DNA from: Magnolia sinica
Lineage: Eukaryota; Streptophyta; Magnoliopsida; Magnoliales; Magnoliaceae
NCBI RefSeq assembly: GCF_029962835.1
Contig: NC_080587.1
Location: 53,411,528 to 53,475,527, forward strand
DNA: 64,000 bases
Direction of reading: 5' to 3'
Shown here: positions 1 to 12,311 of the stretch, piece by piece
Position numbering within the stretch: the stretch's first letter is position 1
Layout: each line of letters starts with the position of its first letter
Made by a program: the position numbers and the translations under genes
Notes under the pieces: model-generated
Seen by the model: only the letters and a program-made list of their open reading frames with translations
Told to the model about the DNA's origin: nothing
Databases searched by the model: none

Positions 1-621
1 CTCAACCATCCTGAATATGAATGACCACCAATGACGGGCCTCATCCTGAAGGAGATAGGTCGCAAGGGATACTCTCAGGTCCGCAGGACACTGTATAGTG
101 TCGAAAATCCTTGCAACCTTAGTGCGTAAAGCCTCGGCGGTAGAAGGGTCAGGGTCACCACTAAACCTCAGGGGATCATGCTGTTGGAACTCTCGGGTTA
201 TGGCACTAGCACGCGGTAAGTCAGATTGCCCAAAAACCTCAGCGGTAGTTAGCTGACGGGTCTGTAATGCGGTGGCAACAAGCCGCATTAACTGCTGAAA
301 ATGCTCGGCTCCTATAGGTACTATCAGAAAGGCAGGGGCGGCACTCGCCTCAAACGGAGGCATGAGTGCGGCCGGCAGGGTAGGAGCCTCAGTAATTAAA
401 ACAACAAGCTAAGGAGGGGGAATAGGTGGGGGAACCGGAGTAACTGGAGGTACGGGCGCTATGTGCTCAACTGGATGAACAGGCCGGATAGGGACCTTAG
501 GAATTGGATCCTCAATAATGGGAGCAGGATGGGTATCTCGGGCGCCTCGTCCATGGGCACCATGACCACGAGTGTCACGACCACGGGTACCACGACCATG
601 GGTGCTACGACTATGTGGCAT
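1..621 (-). pseudogene. Ty3/gypsy retrotransposon gag, N-terminal part (cut by window edge)
   Basis: Translation on the minus strand from an ATG at 621 gives a basic Arg/Gly/His-rich start (about residues 3-30), a proline-rich stretch (to about residue 70), then an in-frame TAG at 409-411. The same frame continues uninterrupted to position 1. The downstream part matches the Retrotrans_gag capsid domain: a FSGDPDPSTAEAL-type motif followed by a KVARIF helix and an SLATYLLQDEARHWW segment, which are family hallmarks. Gag is the structural protein that forms the virus-like particle of LTR retrotransposons. The single TAG would be CAG (Gln) before one C-to-T change, so this copy is probably dead. 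The rest of gag and pol lies left of the window. Its LTR lies at higher coordinates, as expected for a minus-strand element. Domain assignment is firm; the lineage within Ty3/gypsy is not. Confidence 0.8.
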
Positions 622-3600
622 TGTCTACAAAATAATGACGACGCAAGGAATCAGGACAATTACAAGCTTAATACGAAGCGAAAGGAAGGATCTCAGGATA
701 CTACTTGTCCCATGTTTCTGACAGACCTGCAATGTTCTCCTGAGTCATTCCAGAATTACTTGCTATGCTCTAATATCAACTCTTATCATGTATCCACTCA
801 GTCTAGACATTGGAGCATCTCGTGGTACCAAAAGGGTTCTGGGACTTTCACCCAAGGACATCCTAAGCGCCCACAGTGCTAGAACCAAATATTTTCGGTA
901 TCCAATCTGACCATCCATGATATGCCTGTGGAGGCCACCACCCTAATATCACTAGGACGCTAAGTGATCATATTACACAAAATGTGAGATGTATGAGTCA
1001 TACCATCCAGTCATGCATCAAACTTGCGTGTACCGCGCAATCATGTGGGGCAACTCCGTCTCACCAGGAGTCCCCTAAATAACTCAGCCCAACGACAAAT
1101 GTTATGATCAATCATTCCTTACAACAGGCATACAAATTATGCGTATGGGCATGTATCGTGATGTAATACTAAGCACGTTCTCAGTGTGTCCTACTAGACT
1201 AAGTACACTAGCATAATTATCAGATATAAACAATAATCAGCCTAACTACATGGTAGGGTCCATAGAGGAACGACAGATATAGCCCAAACATCCAAATAGG
1301 CTATAAACAGTGGATATACCAAACTTGATACTGTGTATTCTTCCATCTATGGCAAGGGATGATGGTGTACTCTCCTATAGATAATGGATGGCCTAGGCGT
1401 CATACTTACATCAAGAATGGGCCTCATGGGTGAGTCTAATGGCTATACCACAAGGTGAGTTGAGAGGATGAGTTAAGTACAATAAGTGGGCTTCCTCACC
1501 CTCTCTATCGTGCAATAAACTGGGCTTTTCTATGGGGCTCAATACGTACACAAGGTGGCTTCAAGGTGTGGATAATCCTACAAGGTATGGTGGAAAACAC
1601 CATCATCAATGGTGGCTCAACGGTTTGGGTTAGCCCAATGTGTATCACTAACATCAATGGGAGTCCAATGGTTTGGATTAACCCAATAAGGTAAGCATGG
1701 AAATGGGCTTAATAATGGGCCCTAGGGAGGTTTACAATGGCGGACATTTAACCACTATTGTCTCCTAGTAAGCGGTCCACTTGGGATTAGAATCTGAATC
1801 ACAATGAGGGCCCACGGCCCTTATACTATTTAGAAAATAGATGGATAGTGTGTGTACAGTACACACATCATGGTGGGCCTCTCAAGGTAACCCCTTATTG
1901 GGTGCATATCATATACATCACGGTGGGCCTCTCAAGGTAGCCCACGGCCCTAAGACGGGTTAACAATGTGTGCATCACACATACAGTATGGTGGGCCTCA
2001 TAGGGCAGCCCATGACCCTATAATGGATGAACAGTGTGTATACAACATACACATCATGGTGGCCTTGTATGAATGGACAGCGTGTACGTAACACATGCAT
2101 CATAGCGGGCCTTACAAGTCAGCCACATGGTGGGACGCCCAGCCCAGCTGCTCTTGGTGGGCGCCCACCTGAATTATGGATCTGTTTTATTATATCTAGG
2201 TCTGCCTCATAAAGTGAGCCTCGGGAAAGTCTGGAGAAGGTGTGGGGACCCCATACATCAACAATGGGCCCCACACAAATGGCCAGCGTGGCCCTAAAAC
2301 ATATACAACAATGGCCCTTGCTGGATGTCCAGCCCACCCAACGAGCTGGGCCTCTGGACGTCCAGTGAATGGACGGCCTGGATACTCCACATACAAGTAT
2401 AAGGTGGGCCTTACAAGGCACTGATGGGCCCCACAAAACCATAGACAGCATAGATATACAACGCATGCAATAGGTGGGCTGCCTGGTGAATGGCCAGCCC
2501 ACCAGCAGTTAGGCCTGCTGGGCGTCCTACTGATGGATGGCCTAGATAAAACATACACCTCACGATGGGCCTACACATTGCAGATGGGCCCCACCAGATG
2601 GACAGTGTGTATACATAACACCTGCATCACGATGGCCAGTTGCTGGACGGTCAGTCTAGCAACATCATGGCCCAGCTGGGTGTACAGCCAATGGACGGCC
2701 TAGACTAAAACACATACATGGTGGGTCCCACTAGATGTGGGCCAGCCGCTGGCCTCCCACAAACATCACAGTGGGCCTAAAAAGGCTTCAAATGGTGGGC
2801 ATCAGCCCACTGCTACCTGTGGTCAGCTGAGCGTTGGATCTACTTCATTCCCAGCCCCATGACCTGGAATGATATGAAAAATTGGATGGACAGTGAGGAT
2901 GCACCATACATCAAGGTGTGGTCCACGTGGTAGCCCACCATCATCGGGGTCAAGCTAATATTTGAGTTTTTCCCTTCATTTGATTCGGCCTCATCTATGG
3001 ACAGCAGGTTGGTCCACTGAATGGACAGCGTGGATAAAATTCATGCTCATCATGGGTGGGCCATCAATAGGGAAAGAGAGAGATAGAGAGAGAGACGTGT
3101 GGTGGAAGGGAGCTCCGCCATATGAGCTCCCTTTGAGCTATAATACATACATCAAAATGGGTTCCAAAACATGTGGGCCCTCAAATAAGGAAATCAAGGT
3201 TGGGATACCATCCCACCACAAACTCAAGGTCTAGATGACCTCTTGTAAGATGGACATCAAATAAAACATCATGGTGGGGTCCAAGGAGAATGGCCGCATC
3301 ATGGATTAGACATGCATATCATGGTGGACCATTGGCCACACATTGGGTCCAAAATGGGATCCCTACCATTAACCGGTAGGCCCCACTTTTTTCATGAATC
3401 ACAAACAAAGATCTAACCCTATAAACAATGACCTATAATTCTTCTTCTTGGCTCCTTGGAATCCTTAGCTCCTAAGATTTCCTTTCAATGGTAGATGATG
3501 AAGTTTAGATGGTTGGATGGTGAGATTTGGGGTAGGAAAATGGGTCCAGCACTTAGCTTCTTTTTCTCTCCTTAAGATTTTTCTTCTTTTAGTTGCTAGG

Positions 3601-4106
3601 GAATATGGAGGGAGATGAGATGGAATGAGTGAAAGATGGGAGATGCAAGGAGAGAGGGATAGGTGTGTAAGAAGGGATGGGATGGAAGGTATGATTGTTA
3701 TTGACTTTTGGATGAAAGAGGTATGGGTTGCCATGCCATGTTGGTAAGAGAGGGATGGGCAAGGTATAGGTCATGATATCTTGTTGATGGAAGAGGTATG
3801 GGTAGAGATTTCTCTCTCCCAACCTGAAATCTTCCGGAATACGTTGTGCACGGTGTTTACTTGAATTATTCGTGGGCCCACAACTCCTAGCCTAGGTATC
3901 GCATTGGTGCATAAGACGCGGTATTGAAACTGTGGCGACGGTGCAGTCGCGGTGGTATAACTTTCGGGTTGAGTCGACACAGGACTTCGGGGTGATTCTT
4001 AAGGTCGCGCGCATTTGCTGTCTACAGGTTGCGGGTCGCTAGAATTCGACGGAGAGGATTACGAGAGTTGATAGAACAGTATAGTACAAGGATACGACCC
4101 TTACAC
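622..4106 (-). mobile_element. Leader and 5' LTR of the left-edge Ty3/gypsy element
   Basis: On the minus strand the LTR starts at 4106 with TGTAAGGGTCGTATCC, closely like the start of the 20250-25488 element on the same strand (TGTAAGACTCGTATCC). Further similarity includes about 760-1170 with 21480-21850, the GTGGGCC-rich middle, and the GA-rich tract at 3060-3100 with 24715-24750. Compared with that solo LTR, the copy lacks the ~1.2 kb corresponding to 20250-21470, so the LTR end next to gag is deleted or highly diverged; I found no primer binding site. The right flank CGTCG (4107-4111) is the start of the array sequence CGTCGTGTGG, which reads uninterrupted at 32251, so this is the true outer boundary. 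No other coding capacity was found in this stretch. Confidence 0.7.
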
Positions 4107-5152
4107 GTCGTGTGGGCCCTCCCCTTTGAAGTGGGTTGTCCATCATGTGGGCCCACTTTTGATGTCCATTATCCATCATGTGGGTGCACCTTCTATGTGA
4201 ATCATCCATCATGTTAGACCTTAGATGTGGACTATCCATTAGGTGGAGCACACTTGATCTGGACTATCCATCTTGAGTAGCAGCACTTTGATGTGGGCCA
4301 TCCATCATGTGAGGCCCACTCCATCCATTATGTAGCCACCTTGATGTGGGCCATTCATTATGCGGGGTCCCACCTTCAATACGAGTTAATCATCATGTGG
4401 GCCCACCTTTAATGTCAACCGTCCATCACATGGGCCCACCTTTGATGTCCATCATCCCTTATATGGGTCCCACCTTTGATGCAAACTGTCCATCAAGTGG
4501 GGCCCACTTAACGTGGATGGTCCATCATATTGGGCCACACTTTGATGTGTGTCATACATCAAGTGGGGCCCACTTTGATGTGAACCCTTCATTATGTGGG
4601 TCCACCTTGATGTGGACTACTCATCGTGTGTGAGGGCACCTTTAATATCAGTCATTCATCATGCGGGCCAACCTTTGGTGTCCATCATCCATCACATGGA
4701 TCCCACCTTTGTTATAGACCGTCCATCATGTAGGGTCCACTTGATGTGGATAGTCCATAATGCGTGGCCACATTTTGATGTGGGCCATCCATCATGTGGG
4801 ATCCACCTTTGATGTTCACATCCATCATGTGGGTCCAATCTTGCCTATGAACCATCCATTATGTGGGGCCAAACCTTCAATATGGTTGTTCATCATGTGG
4901 TCCTACCTTTGATGTCAACCTTCCACCATGTGGTCTCACCTTCATCATCCACCATCCATTATGTGGGTTCCACCTTTGATGTGGACCATCCACTGTGGAT
5001 CATTCATCATGTGGGGCCACACTCTGATGTGGGGCATCCATCATGTGGAGCCCACCTTTGTTGTAAGGATGCATTATGTGGGCTTACCTTGATGTGGACT
5101 ATTCATCATGTGGAGCCCAACCTTTAATGTGGGTCATTCTTCATGTGGGCTC
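4107..5152. repeat. GTGGGCC/GATGT tandem array, copy A (unit U1)
   Basis: About 30 degenerate head-to-tail units of roughly 33-36 bp, each of the form CATCCATCATGTGGGCCCAC followed by CTTTGATGT plus a few variable bases. The same array recurs at 31927-33293 and 48928-50070 with matching order of variant units, so the three are copies of one array. Its first part is missing because the left-edge retrotransposon inserted at CGTCG. Open frames run through it only because many unit lengths are multiples of three. Confidence 0.9.
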
Positions 5153-6010
5153 ACCTTAAAGAGCTTGTGAAGAGATGAAAAGATGGCAAGATGGGAATTA
5201 CTTAAAAAAGTTTAATGACAAATTTGTCCAAAATTTAGAAAACAATGCCAACTGCTCAACTAAGTAAGCTCTTAAAGAAAAAGTGATCTACGCATTATTT
5301 AATTTTTAAGAATTGTTTTACTAGTTTCTTTTTAAAAAAAATGATAAACTTAGAGATTTACTGAATAGTTTAACTTTTTATTTTTAGAATAAATAAGCTA
5401 TTACTAGTAGAGAGGCCAAACGGCCCTTAATTTTACTAATTTTTAAAACTAAGAACGTATAAAGAGTTTAAGTTCCATATGCAATGTGCTTTGGCCAACT
5501 TCATGAAACTAACTGCAGTGATTTGTATGTGGGTGTTACTATATTATTATTATTATTATTAAACACAAACACTCACGCTCACCCCTACACACTCACATAC
5601 TCACTGCATTTGGACCATAAGGGATGCATGAACCCGTGACTATTGGGGCACAAAAAATACATAAGTCGATAAGAGTTTGGCCTCTATTTAAAACTAAGAA
5701 AAAAAATAGGCTACAAAATTCATAATTTTCAATCATCAAACTGGCATAATTAACATATTGTCCTATCTTTAACGTAGTTATACTTATTCACATCATTGGA
5801 TATTTTCTCTTACATTAGCATTATGATGATGAGAGGCCACAAAAACCAGGCCTACACAAATATTATGTAGGCTAAATAAAAAAATTTGCAACCACAAAAA
5901 AAAAAAAGAGAGAGAGATTTTTTTTCACTTATGAAATTAATGATTCCACCTTTATAAGCATCATAATATTTGAAATTACCTTATTTTTTGGCCAATGCTC
6001 TTTGACGGTT
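5153..6010. repeat. AT-rich segment of tandem unit U1
   Basis: Follows the array and is nearly identical to 33294-33640 and 50071-50460 (starting AAAGAGCTTGTGAAGAGATG). It contains AGAGGCCAAACGGCCC (5411-5426), which resembles a PIF/Harbinger-type terminal repeat. After the SINE, from about 5660 to 6010, it jumps to sequence matching 37600-38045, so U1 lacks the ~4 kb with the methyltransferase exons found in U2. No gene is seen here. Confidence 0.75.
5541..5640 (-). mobile_element. tRNA-type SINE fragment (unit U1)
   Basis: Minus-strand SINE body ending in a (TAA)n tail, seen on the plus strand as ATTATTATTATT at 5541-5560. The internal GGGTTCATGCATCC resembles RNA polymerase III box B. The 5' (box A) end present in the U2 and U3 copies is missing, consistent with the deletion that removed the gene part of U1. 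Confidence 0.55.
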
Positions 6011-8879
6011 TGTAATGCCCTGAATTTCGAGGGTTAAGTAAAGCTCGACTCTCAAGATTTCGGACATCACCTATGCTTTGCGAAAGCCAATTTCCCGATT
6101 AGTTCTACATAGGGTATTTGAACATGCATAGAATTATACTAAAAAGTGTATCATACTCCCGATTTAATGTGATTAAAGCAAATTTGTAAGTCCAAACATA
6201 TCTTATGAGATTTCTTCTAAAGTATGAGTCGACAGCTAGGTTCAATGTATATATATACAATTTTAAAAAAAAATGAAATGTAGGGACGCAATGTCCAGCT
6301 AATTCTGTATGCCCAATGCTCCCTATCTAGATGTGTGCGGCCTATATTGGCCCATTCGAGAGCTAGAAGTAGGAGAACTCCTCCTCATCCATGAATGTTT
6401 GCTCCAACGCATCAACATCGATGGTCCCTGCATCTACATTAGTGTCTAGTTGGTATTTTAAAACACCATCCCAGAGTGGGAGTGAGTGATCAACTCAGTG
6501 GTTCCATAAAGCATGGGTTACACATGTTATCAAGTCTATCAATACAAGAATGATAAAGCAACGTAAAAACAAACATTTCCTAATTACTCTTCTTAATACG
6601 AATAATGGAGTTTATGAAATGATGCATGCCCTTACCATACAACACTCCCTCAACACACGACTCTGATCACCTGGTTCGCAAATGACAGCACTTCCTCAAC
6701 ACGCGACTCTAACACCAGTTTTGCCACATTCTAAGCTAATGCAATGTGGTGAATGATTATGTTAGCTGAGTGATTAATTATGCTTATTTATCTAGCAGTT
6801 TGGGGAAGCTAGGACACCTCCCTTTTAAACATCGATCTCAATTGAATCACTAGGCATGGGACAGCTGCAGCAGTCCTTTGCAAGTTGTAAAAGTGATGTT
6901 CATAGTCACTACGGGGAGGCTCGTCACCCTAACATATGCCGACAGCACGGACACGGTGTCCCATACCACCATGCTCGGCTCATGAGTCTTGAGGATCGTG
7001 GTACAATTGTTAATAATGAATTTTTGCAATGGTGAGGGGTACCCTAGATTCAAGCAGTTGCTATCATACATGGTGAACATACAATAGGTTAGCCAGTTCT
7101 TCAAGCAATTTTAGCTGGTACAAGCACACACTAACGTAATCGGCATGGAGTAAGTAAGCACCCCGCGTGGCTCGGCTGCTGTCAGTAGTCAATGTCTGAC
7201 CCGCATCGTTCGAACTTAACCAGGGTGGCCAATCTAATTCAGTCACCCAAATGCGGGAATTTACTGGCTACCTTGTAACACCCTGAACTTTTCAATACCC
7301 AAGTATTAAAAGTTCTCGAGTGTTATCATGAAATTTAACGTAATATGTACATGTGTACGTTACCAATCTAACTATCCTAACCTTACACTATTCCTTAACA
7401 CGAAATTGACCACTGGGAATGATCTCCATTTATAGATCAAACCATCTGCCCGTGGATTTTAAGACAAGACCATCCATCATGTGATTGGACAAATGTACCC
7501 TCCCTTAAATGAATTGGCAAATAACTTGTTATGCATGGTGAATTAAATGGAAGCCCTTTTGTAAGGACTGTTTCGGAATATGCATGTAACCACGTAGGAC
7601 CACTAGGTTCCACAAAAACCTTAGATCAGCAATAATTATGAAAATGTCATTAACCTATTCCCTTAAATTACAAACCACATGGTTCTTACGATTCGTGTGG
7701 TGAGAAACTTTATACCATGCCTATATATCATAAATTAATTGTACCCATCAAATTTCAACCCTTAGATCAGTAAGATCCATAGTTAAAATGAATGTCTACT
7801 TGATATGGCCCACCTAAGACTTATATCTACCTCATACTTTGGGATGGGCCCTAATATGAGTGGACAAAACGAATGAACGGAGTAGATCTATCCTAAACCA
7901 AACATGGTTCCCACAGTTACACAGTCCATGTGCATAAGGTAGATCTCACCCGCACCGCACTAAGAATGAAAGACCGGTCAAAGGAGGTCTGACCCAACTC
8001 CTTTCGAAAGAAACTTCTCTCCCGCGTCTGGACAAACAGACAGCGTCCATTTGAGACACGTTGTGACCCACCATCATGATCATCCCAGATGATTTAAACC
8101 ATCCATTGTGGCTGTAGGTCAAAACCAACCTGGCCCTAGCTTTCCCCACGTAAGTTCCAATAATCATGCATACACGGTTTTGAACACAAACAGTTGAGTT
8201 GTGGATGGACGACTTGCGATTGATCCAAAGTGGGCCACACTTCAACCCATTTGGAAGATCTGAACCGTCCATCAAGCCTAGCACACAATTTCAACCAAAA
8301 CCTCAAGTCTATAAGGACCCATGCATCCAGTCGTGTGCGCAACACCGGGCACAAGAAGAAAATTTATATTCCTTCAAACTACTGATCCAAGAAAACTGAC
8401 CACTTTAAATCCCATCTATGCAACCCATCATTCTATCCTAGCCATTTAAACCCCTCCTAGAATAGTTTTGATCTCTCCTACGCAGACGAAAAGGAAAGAA
8501 GAGAGTATGATGTACATCCGCCATTTTCCACGAACAAGAATCGCAATCTGCAGAAGTTAAAGCCAAGAAAACCAACGGACACAAGACGTTGATCGGGTGG
8601 GCCAATCAACCTTAGCAGGCCATTCAAATCCAACTGCTCAGCCTAGATCCAAATGATCTATTGAAGGAGGAAGGACCTAAAAGGAAACCGCTGGCCCATT
8701 CCGTCATCTAGTTGTGCTAATAGAAGCAGCATAAAGACTACTTCCACAAGTCATGGTTGCGTAATAAGGGCTTCGTAAACCAATGGGGCTGCATAAGAAA
8801 CCACAGGAAGAGTCCAGAAGACTCATATCCCTATAAAAACAGTCTCCATCTGGCGATTATCTGGCGATTGGAAGAAGCA

Positions 8880-9035
8880 CAGCGAGAAGAGAAATAGGGA
8901 GAAAGAAAGAAAGAGAGAAAGAGAAAGAGAAAGAGAAAGAAAAGAAAAGATTAAGAAAAGATTAAGAAAAGAGAAAGAAAGAGAGAGAAAGAGAAAGAGA
9001 AAGAAAAGAACAGGAAAGAAGGAAAGAGAGAGAGG
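8880..9035. repeat. GA-rich low-complexity tract
   Basis: Interspersed GAGAAAGA runs just downstream of a TATAAAA sequence inside the solo LTR. A matching tract occurs in the other two family members (17985-18175 as CT, 27930-28480), so it is a family feature, probably 5' untranslated sequence of the retrotransposon RNA. Confidence 0.75.
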
Positions 9036-9714
9036 CAACATAAATACTTGTCCAACAACAGTCAAAGTACCCGGGTTCGAATAATTTTTAGAAAATAATT
9101 GTTCTTTGTTCCTACTTTTCTTCCTACTCCGACAACATAGGTATATAACTTCACCATGTCAAGCTAAGTCAACTCAATGAAAGAATACACCATGACACAT
9201 CCAAGCCATGCCTCAACCAAGGCTCCTTTCAGATTCATTCATCCAAACAAATCTAATACCATCCTAAAACGACACAATAACGTGTCCCTGGACACTTAAC
9301 CATGATAGTGGACCATCAGATATTAAAGGTGAGGGTTTTCTCCTTTAAGCTTACTTGATTTGGAGATGATATTATCTTGACATTTACATGACACTGTGAA
9401 CTTCCTCATATTTGTTTAATTTATCAACACCAATTATTTATCCTTGGGGAATAGTGATTAAGGTGTGATGTTACTCATTCATAGCCTTTCAGAATTTATG
9501 TGAAGGTTTTTCCTTTAAGTTGGCATTAATTTAAGTTAATGTGAATTACCTTGCCTTTTACATGCTCTCGTAATTTCCTTCCTGGAATTATTTAATTATC
9601 ATCAACAATTATCTACCCTTTTGAGAATTATAATATGATGTTAATTATAATTGATCTTTATAAATTTATATGGGGCGATAAATACAAGCATTGCCCTTGC
9701 CTTTACCAATTTTG

Positions 9715-9935
9715 TTGAATTAACCTTGCTACTCATATCTTGTTGAGTTGGCCTTTGCCACTCTTCTCTTTATTCAGTTGATCATTACCACTCTCCTCTT
9801 TATTAAGTTGGCCATTGCCACTCTCCTTTTATTGAGTTAGCCATTGCTACTCTCCTCTTTGTTAAGTTGACCATTGCCACTTTTCTATTTGCTGAGTTGG
9901 CCATTGCCACACTTCTCCTTTATTATGTTAGCCTT
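9715..9935 (+). repeat. Minisatellite in solo LTR (about 38-bp unit)
   Basis: Five to six degenerate tandem copies of a unit containing GAGTTGGCCATTGCCACTCT plus CCTCTTTATT. The inverted relative at 17280-17460 has the same tandem repeat on the opposite strand, so it belongs to the LTR and is not coding. Confidence 0.75.
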
Positions 9936-12294
9936 ATGCTATTTATTTACCTTTAAGGCTGGGGCATGTGTCTTGATATTCCAAAACCCCCATAATTCAA
10001 TTTATTCATCCATAAGTGCAAGTGATATGTTAAGAGATATTACAACTAGTGATTCAAATATTTATCGTGAACTTAATGCGCTCTAGGTAGAGACCATCTT
10101 GGTCGACACATACTTACATAGGTTTTGGGTAGTGGTGCACAAATCGATGTAAGTAATTCGCAATGTGTGTTACATCACTTTCGAGATTGGATGTCACAAA
10201 TAGTTGCTCCATGAACAAATTGTGTCATGTATTCATCCGACTCATGCGTTGTGCCACCTTGAGGTGTTCACGTAAATTCATGGTAACGTCAGACATGCCA
10301 GTGAATCTTCGTAGTGTGAGAATGCGGGGCAATCCGGGTTTTTTATGAATCCTATTCCACGTTGTAATAATCACTATGTATGATGAGCCGCACACGCTTT
10401 GCTAAGCATGCATCTCATATAAGTGGTTTACGCATGCTAATACCCCTCGTAGTAGTGGAGTACGAGACGTATCAGAACCCTTACATTTCCTTTATAAATC
10501 TCTTGAATTATTGTTAATTTTAACCGATAACCATCACTATGAGTAGGGTGTTGACCTTCTCCAACCATACATATGATGCAAGTAATGTACAGATTAAAGA
10601 CCTAGAGGACCATCTCTCTATGGAAGATTGTACTGAAATGATAAGAAGATAGTTTTATGATTTAGTTTTATACTTCCGTTGCAAACTCGATAAATGTAAT
10701 AAGCTCCCATTTAGAGGACATTTGATTATTTATTGAATTTTTTTACTCTGATAAAATAATCAATACAGTCGATTTTATTCTCGTGAATGTTACCTTCATG
10801 AATGTATCTGGATGTGATCTAAATTTTTTTTTAAAAATAAGGTGCAATTTTTAAAGCACCCAATTTATACATTATTAACACCCGGTTTTCTTGGGCACAA
10901 GTATAAACTCTAGCCGTGAAAATTTGGGATGTTACATACCGGGACTACTCTCATAGTCCTATTTCTATTCAAATCATGTTAATTGGCATTCACAACACTG
11001 GAGTTAACATTTGATAATCAAATTTTGATAAACTACTCATTTAAGAATTTCATCGAACACGTAAGCATCGTTTCACTACAACTTGCAATTTACTAAACAA
11101 AATCGAAATGCTCTTACAACATCATGTACAAACTACATTAGCAATCATAAATTATTAACTGGAATGGTAGCATTGATAAATCACAACCTAAGCACTTATA
11201 GTCCACACCTTTCGATAGCACTTCTGACTCGGACTCGCTCCTATGAATATTTTTCCAAGGAAGAATTGTCGATCACCTATATTAGTACACGAGTTCATTA
11301 AGGTTGGGAAAGACTCATTTGGAGACCTATATCCATAAGGAGGTTTGTAGTTTTACCCTAGATCGTCACCAGAGAAGTTCCGACAGTGGGAGTGGTGGTA
11401 GTTAGGCTTGAGAGTCAAATGAAAGAAAGTCACCATTCGTAGCAAGCACTCCTTCGATCTATCTCTTCCTTATCTCTCTCCTTCCTCTTCTCTTTCTCAC
11501 CTTAGGGCTCTTAATTTCGGATTGAGAGGAAATGGGGTGAATTGGGAGCTATTTATAGTTCCAGATGGTGTGTAAATGGCCCTAGGTCTACTCTATTTGA
11601 TACTTATACCCTATAAGCAATCATTTCTAACTAACGAGGGCCTCAGGAGGGCCCGTGGGCTCATCTATACCAGGTGGTAGGTTCCTTGCCAATGGATCAA
11701 TGCTAGGACACAGTTTCGGTACGATCGGATAAACAGATCAGTCGTGGGAGGCCTGTGTCAGATCAATGATCGGTAATATTCAATCGGAGTCGCGGTTATA
11801 CGGATGTGTGCGGGGAATTATCCTTACCTTACGTGTGAAGTTTGGTCATAAACTGACGGTCCAAAACTCTCAACTTTGCGCAAGTATTCACTTAAGTTTC
11901 AGCTTCTTCTTTGGTTTTCACACTTCTCATGTACCTGTCCTTCTGCTTAAGTTGAGCGGTTCTGGACACCATCTAGGCTTGACTCCCGCGATGGGCGTTG
12001 AGCCCAGTAAGATGGCCATTGCTCTATAGTTTCAAGGCTAGCAGAACCCCAATGTGCGGTCTAAGTCCCTTATGGAGTTTCATGGTACTCCCAAGAGGGG
12101 CAGACCCTTGGGATTTCCCTTAAGTTTGGTCAGTGGCACCTGCGATCCTAGCCTCTCATCATTTGTGGAAATGGTGGCCTGAACTTAATCTACTTAATGC
12201 TTAGCATGTACATACATCTTGTTGTAATTAGCTAGTCAGGTATCGCCCTCGGGCAGTTCTGCCTGTGGTGAAAATATTGTTCTAGGATGTTACA

Positions 12295-12311
12295 ATCTAC
12301 TCACCTTAAAA
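12295..12311 (-). promoter_or_regulatory. Polypurine tract of the Ty3/gypsy element
   Basis: On the minus strand, AAGGTGAGTAGAT directly precedes the LTR start TGTAACATCC. In chromoviruses a purine-rich AAGGGGGTAGA-like tract at this place primes plus-strand DNA synthesis. Position and sequence agree. Confidence 0.65.

Larger units (their letters stand above)
7274..10936 (+). mobile_element. Solo LTR, 3.66 kb family (copy 1)
   Basis: Begins TGTAACACCCTGAACTTTTC and ends AATTTGGGATGTTACA, flanked by TACCT (7269-7273) and TACCG (10937-10941). The same LTR without this insertion, near 15615-15625, reads TTACTTGGACTAC, so insertion with a 5-bp duplication is seen directly. A TATAAAA box at 8831-8837 followed by a GA-rich tract (8880-9035) suggests U3 and R regions read on the plus strand. 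No internal coding region is present, so it is a solo LTR left by LTR-LTR recombination. The family recurs inverted at 16252-20159 and direct at 26669-31152. Confidence 0.82.
6011..12294 (-). repeat. 3' LTR of the composite Ty3/gypsy element (interrupted by a solo LTR)
   Basis: Direct repeat of 14379-26138, beginning CCTGAATTTCGAGGGT (from 6019) and ending GGATGTTACA at 12294. It is split at 7273/10937 by the solo LTR 7274-10936. Copy 1 carries ~100 bp near 6440-6540 that copy 2 lacks, and lacks ~60 bp found in copy 2 near 15165-15230. It is the 3' LTR because the coding remnant at 12295-14378 is on the minus strand and ends in a polypurine-like tract directly beside it. Confidence 0.85.

Noticed and set aside
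463-882. 139-residue plus-strand frame at the left edge
   Set aside because: It is antisense to gag, and its Thr/Met/Gly repeats mirror the Arg/Gly-rich gag start.
4346-5127. Open frames of 60-95 residues through the GTGGGCC arrays (also at 32531-33261 and 49225-49918)
   Set aside because: They consist of repeated Gly-Pro-Thr-Phe-Asp-Val-type units caused by unit lengths near a multiple of three, and do not stay open in all three copies.
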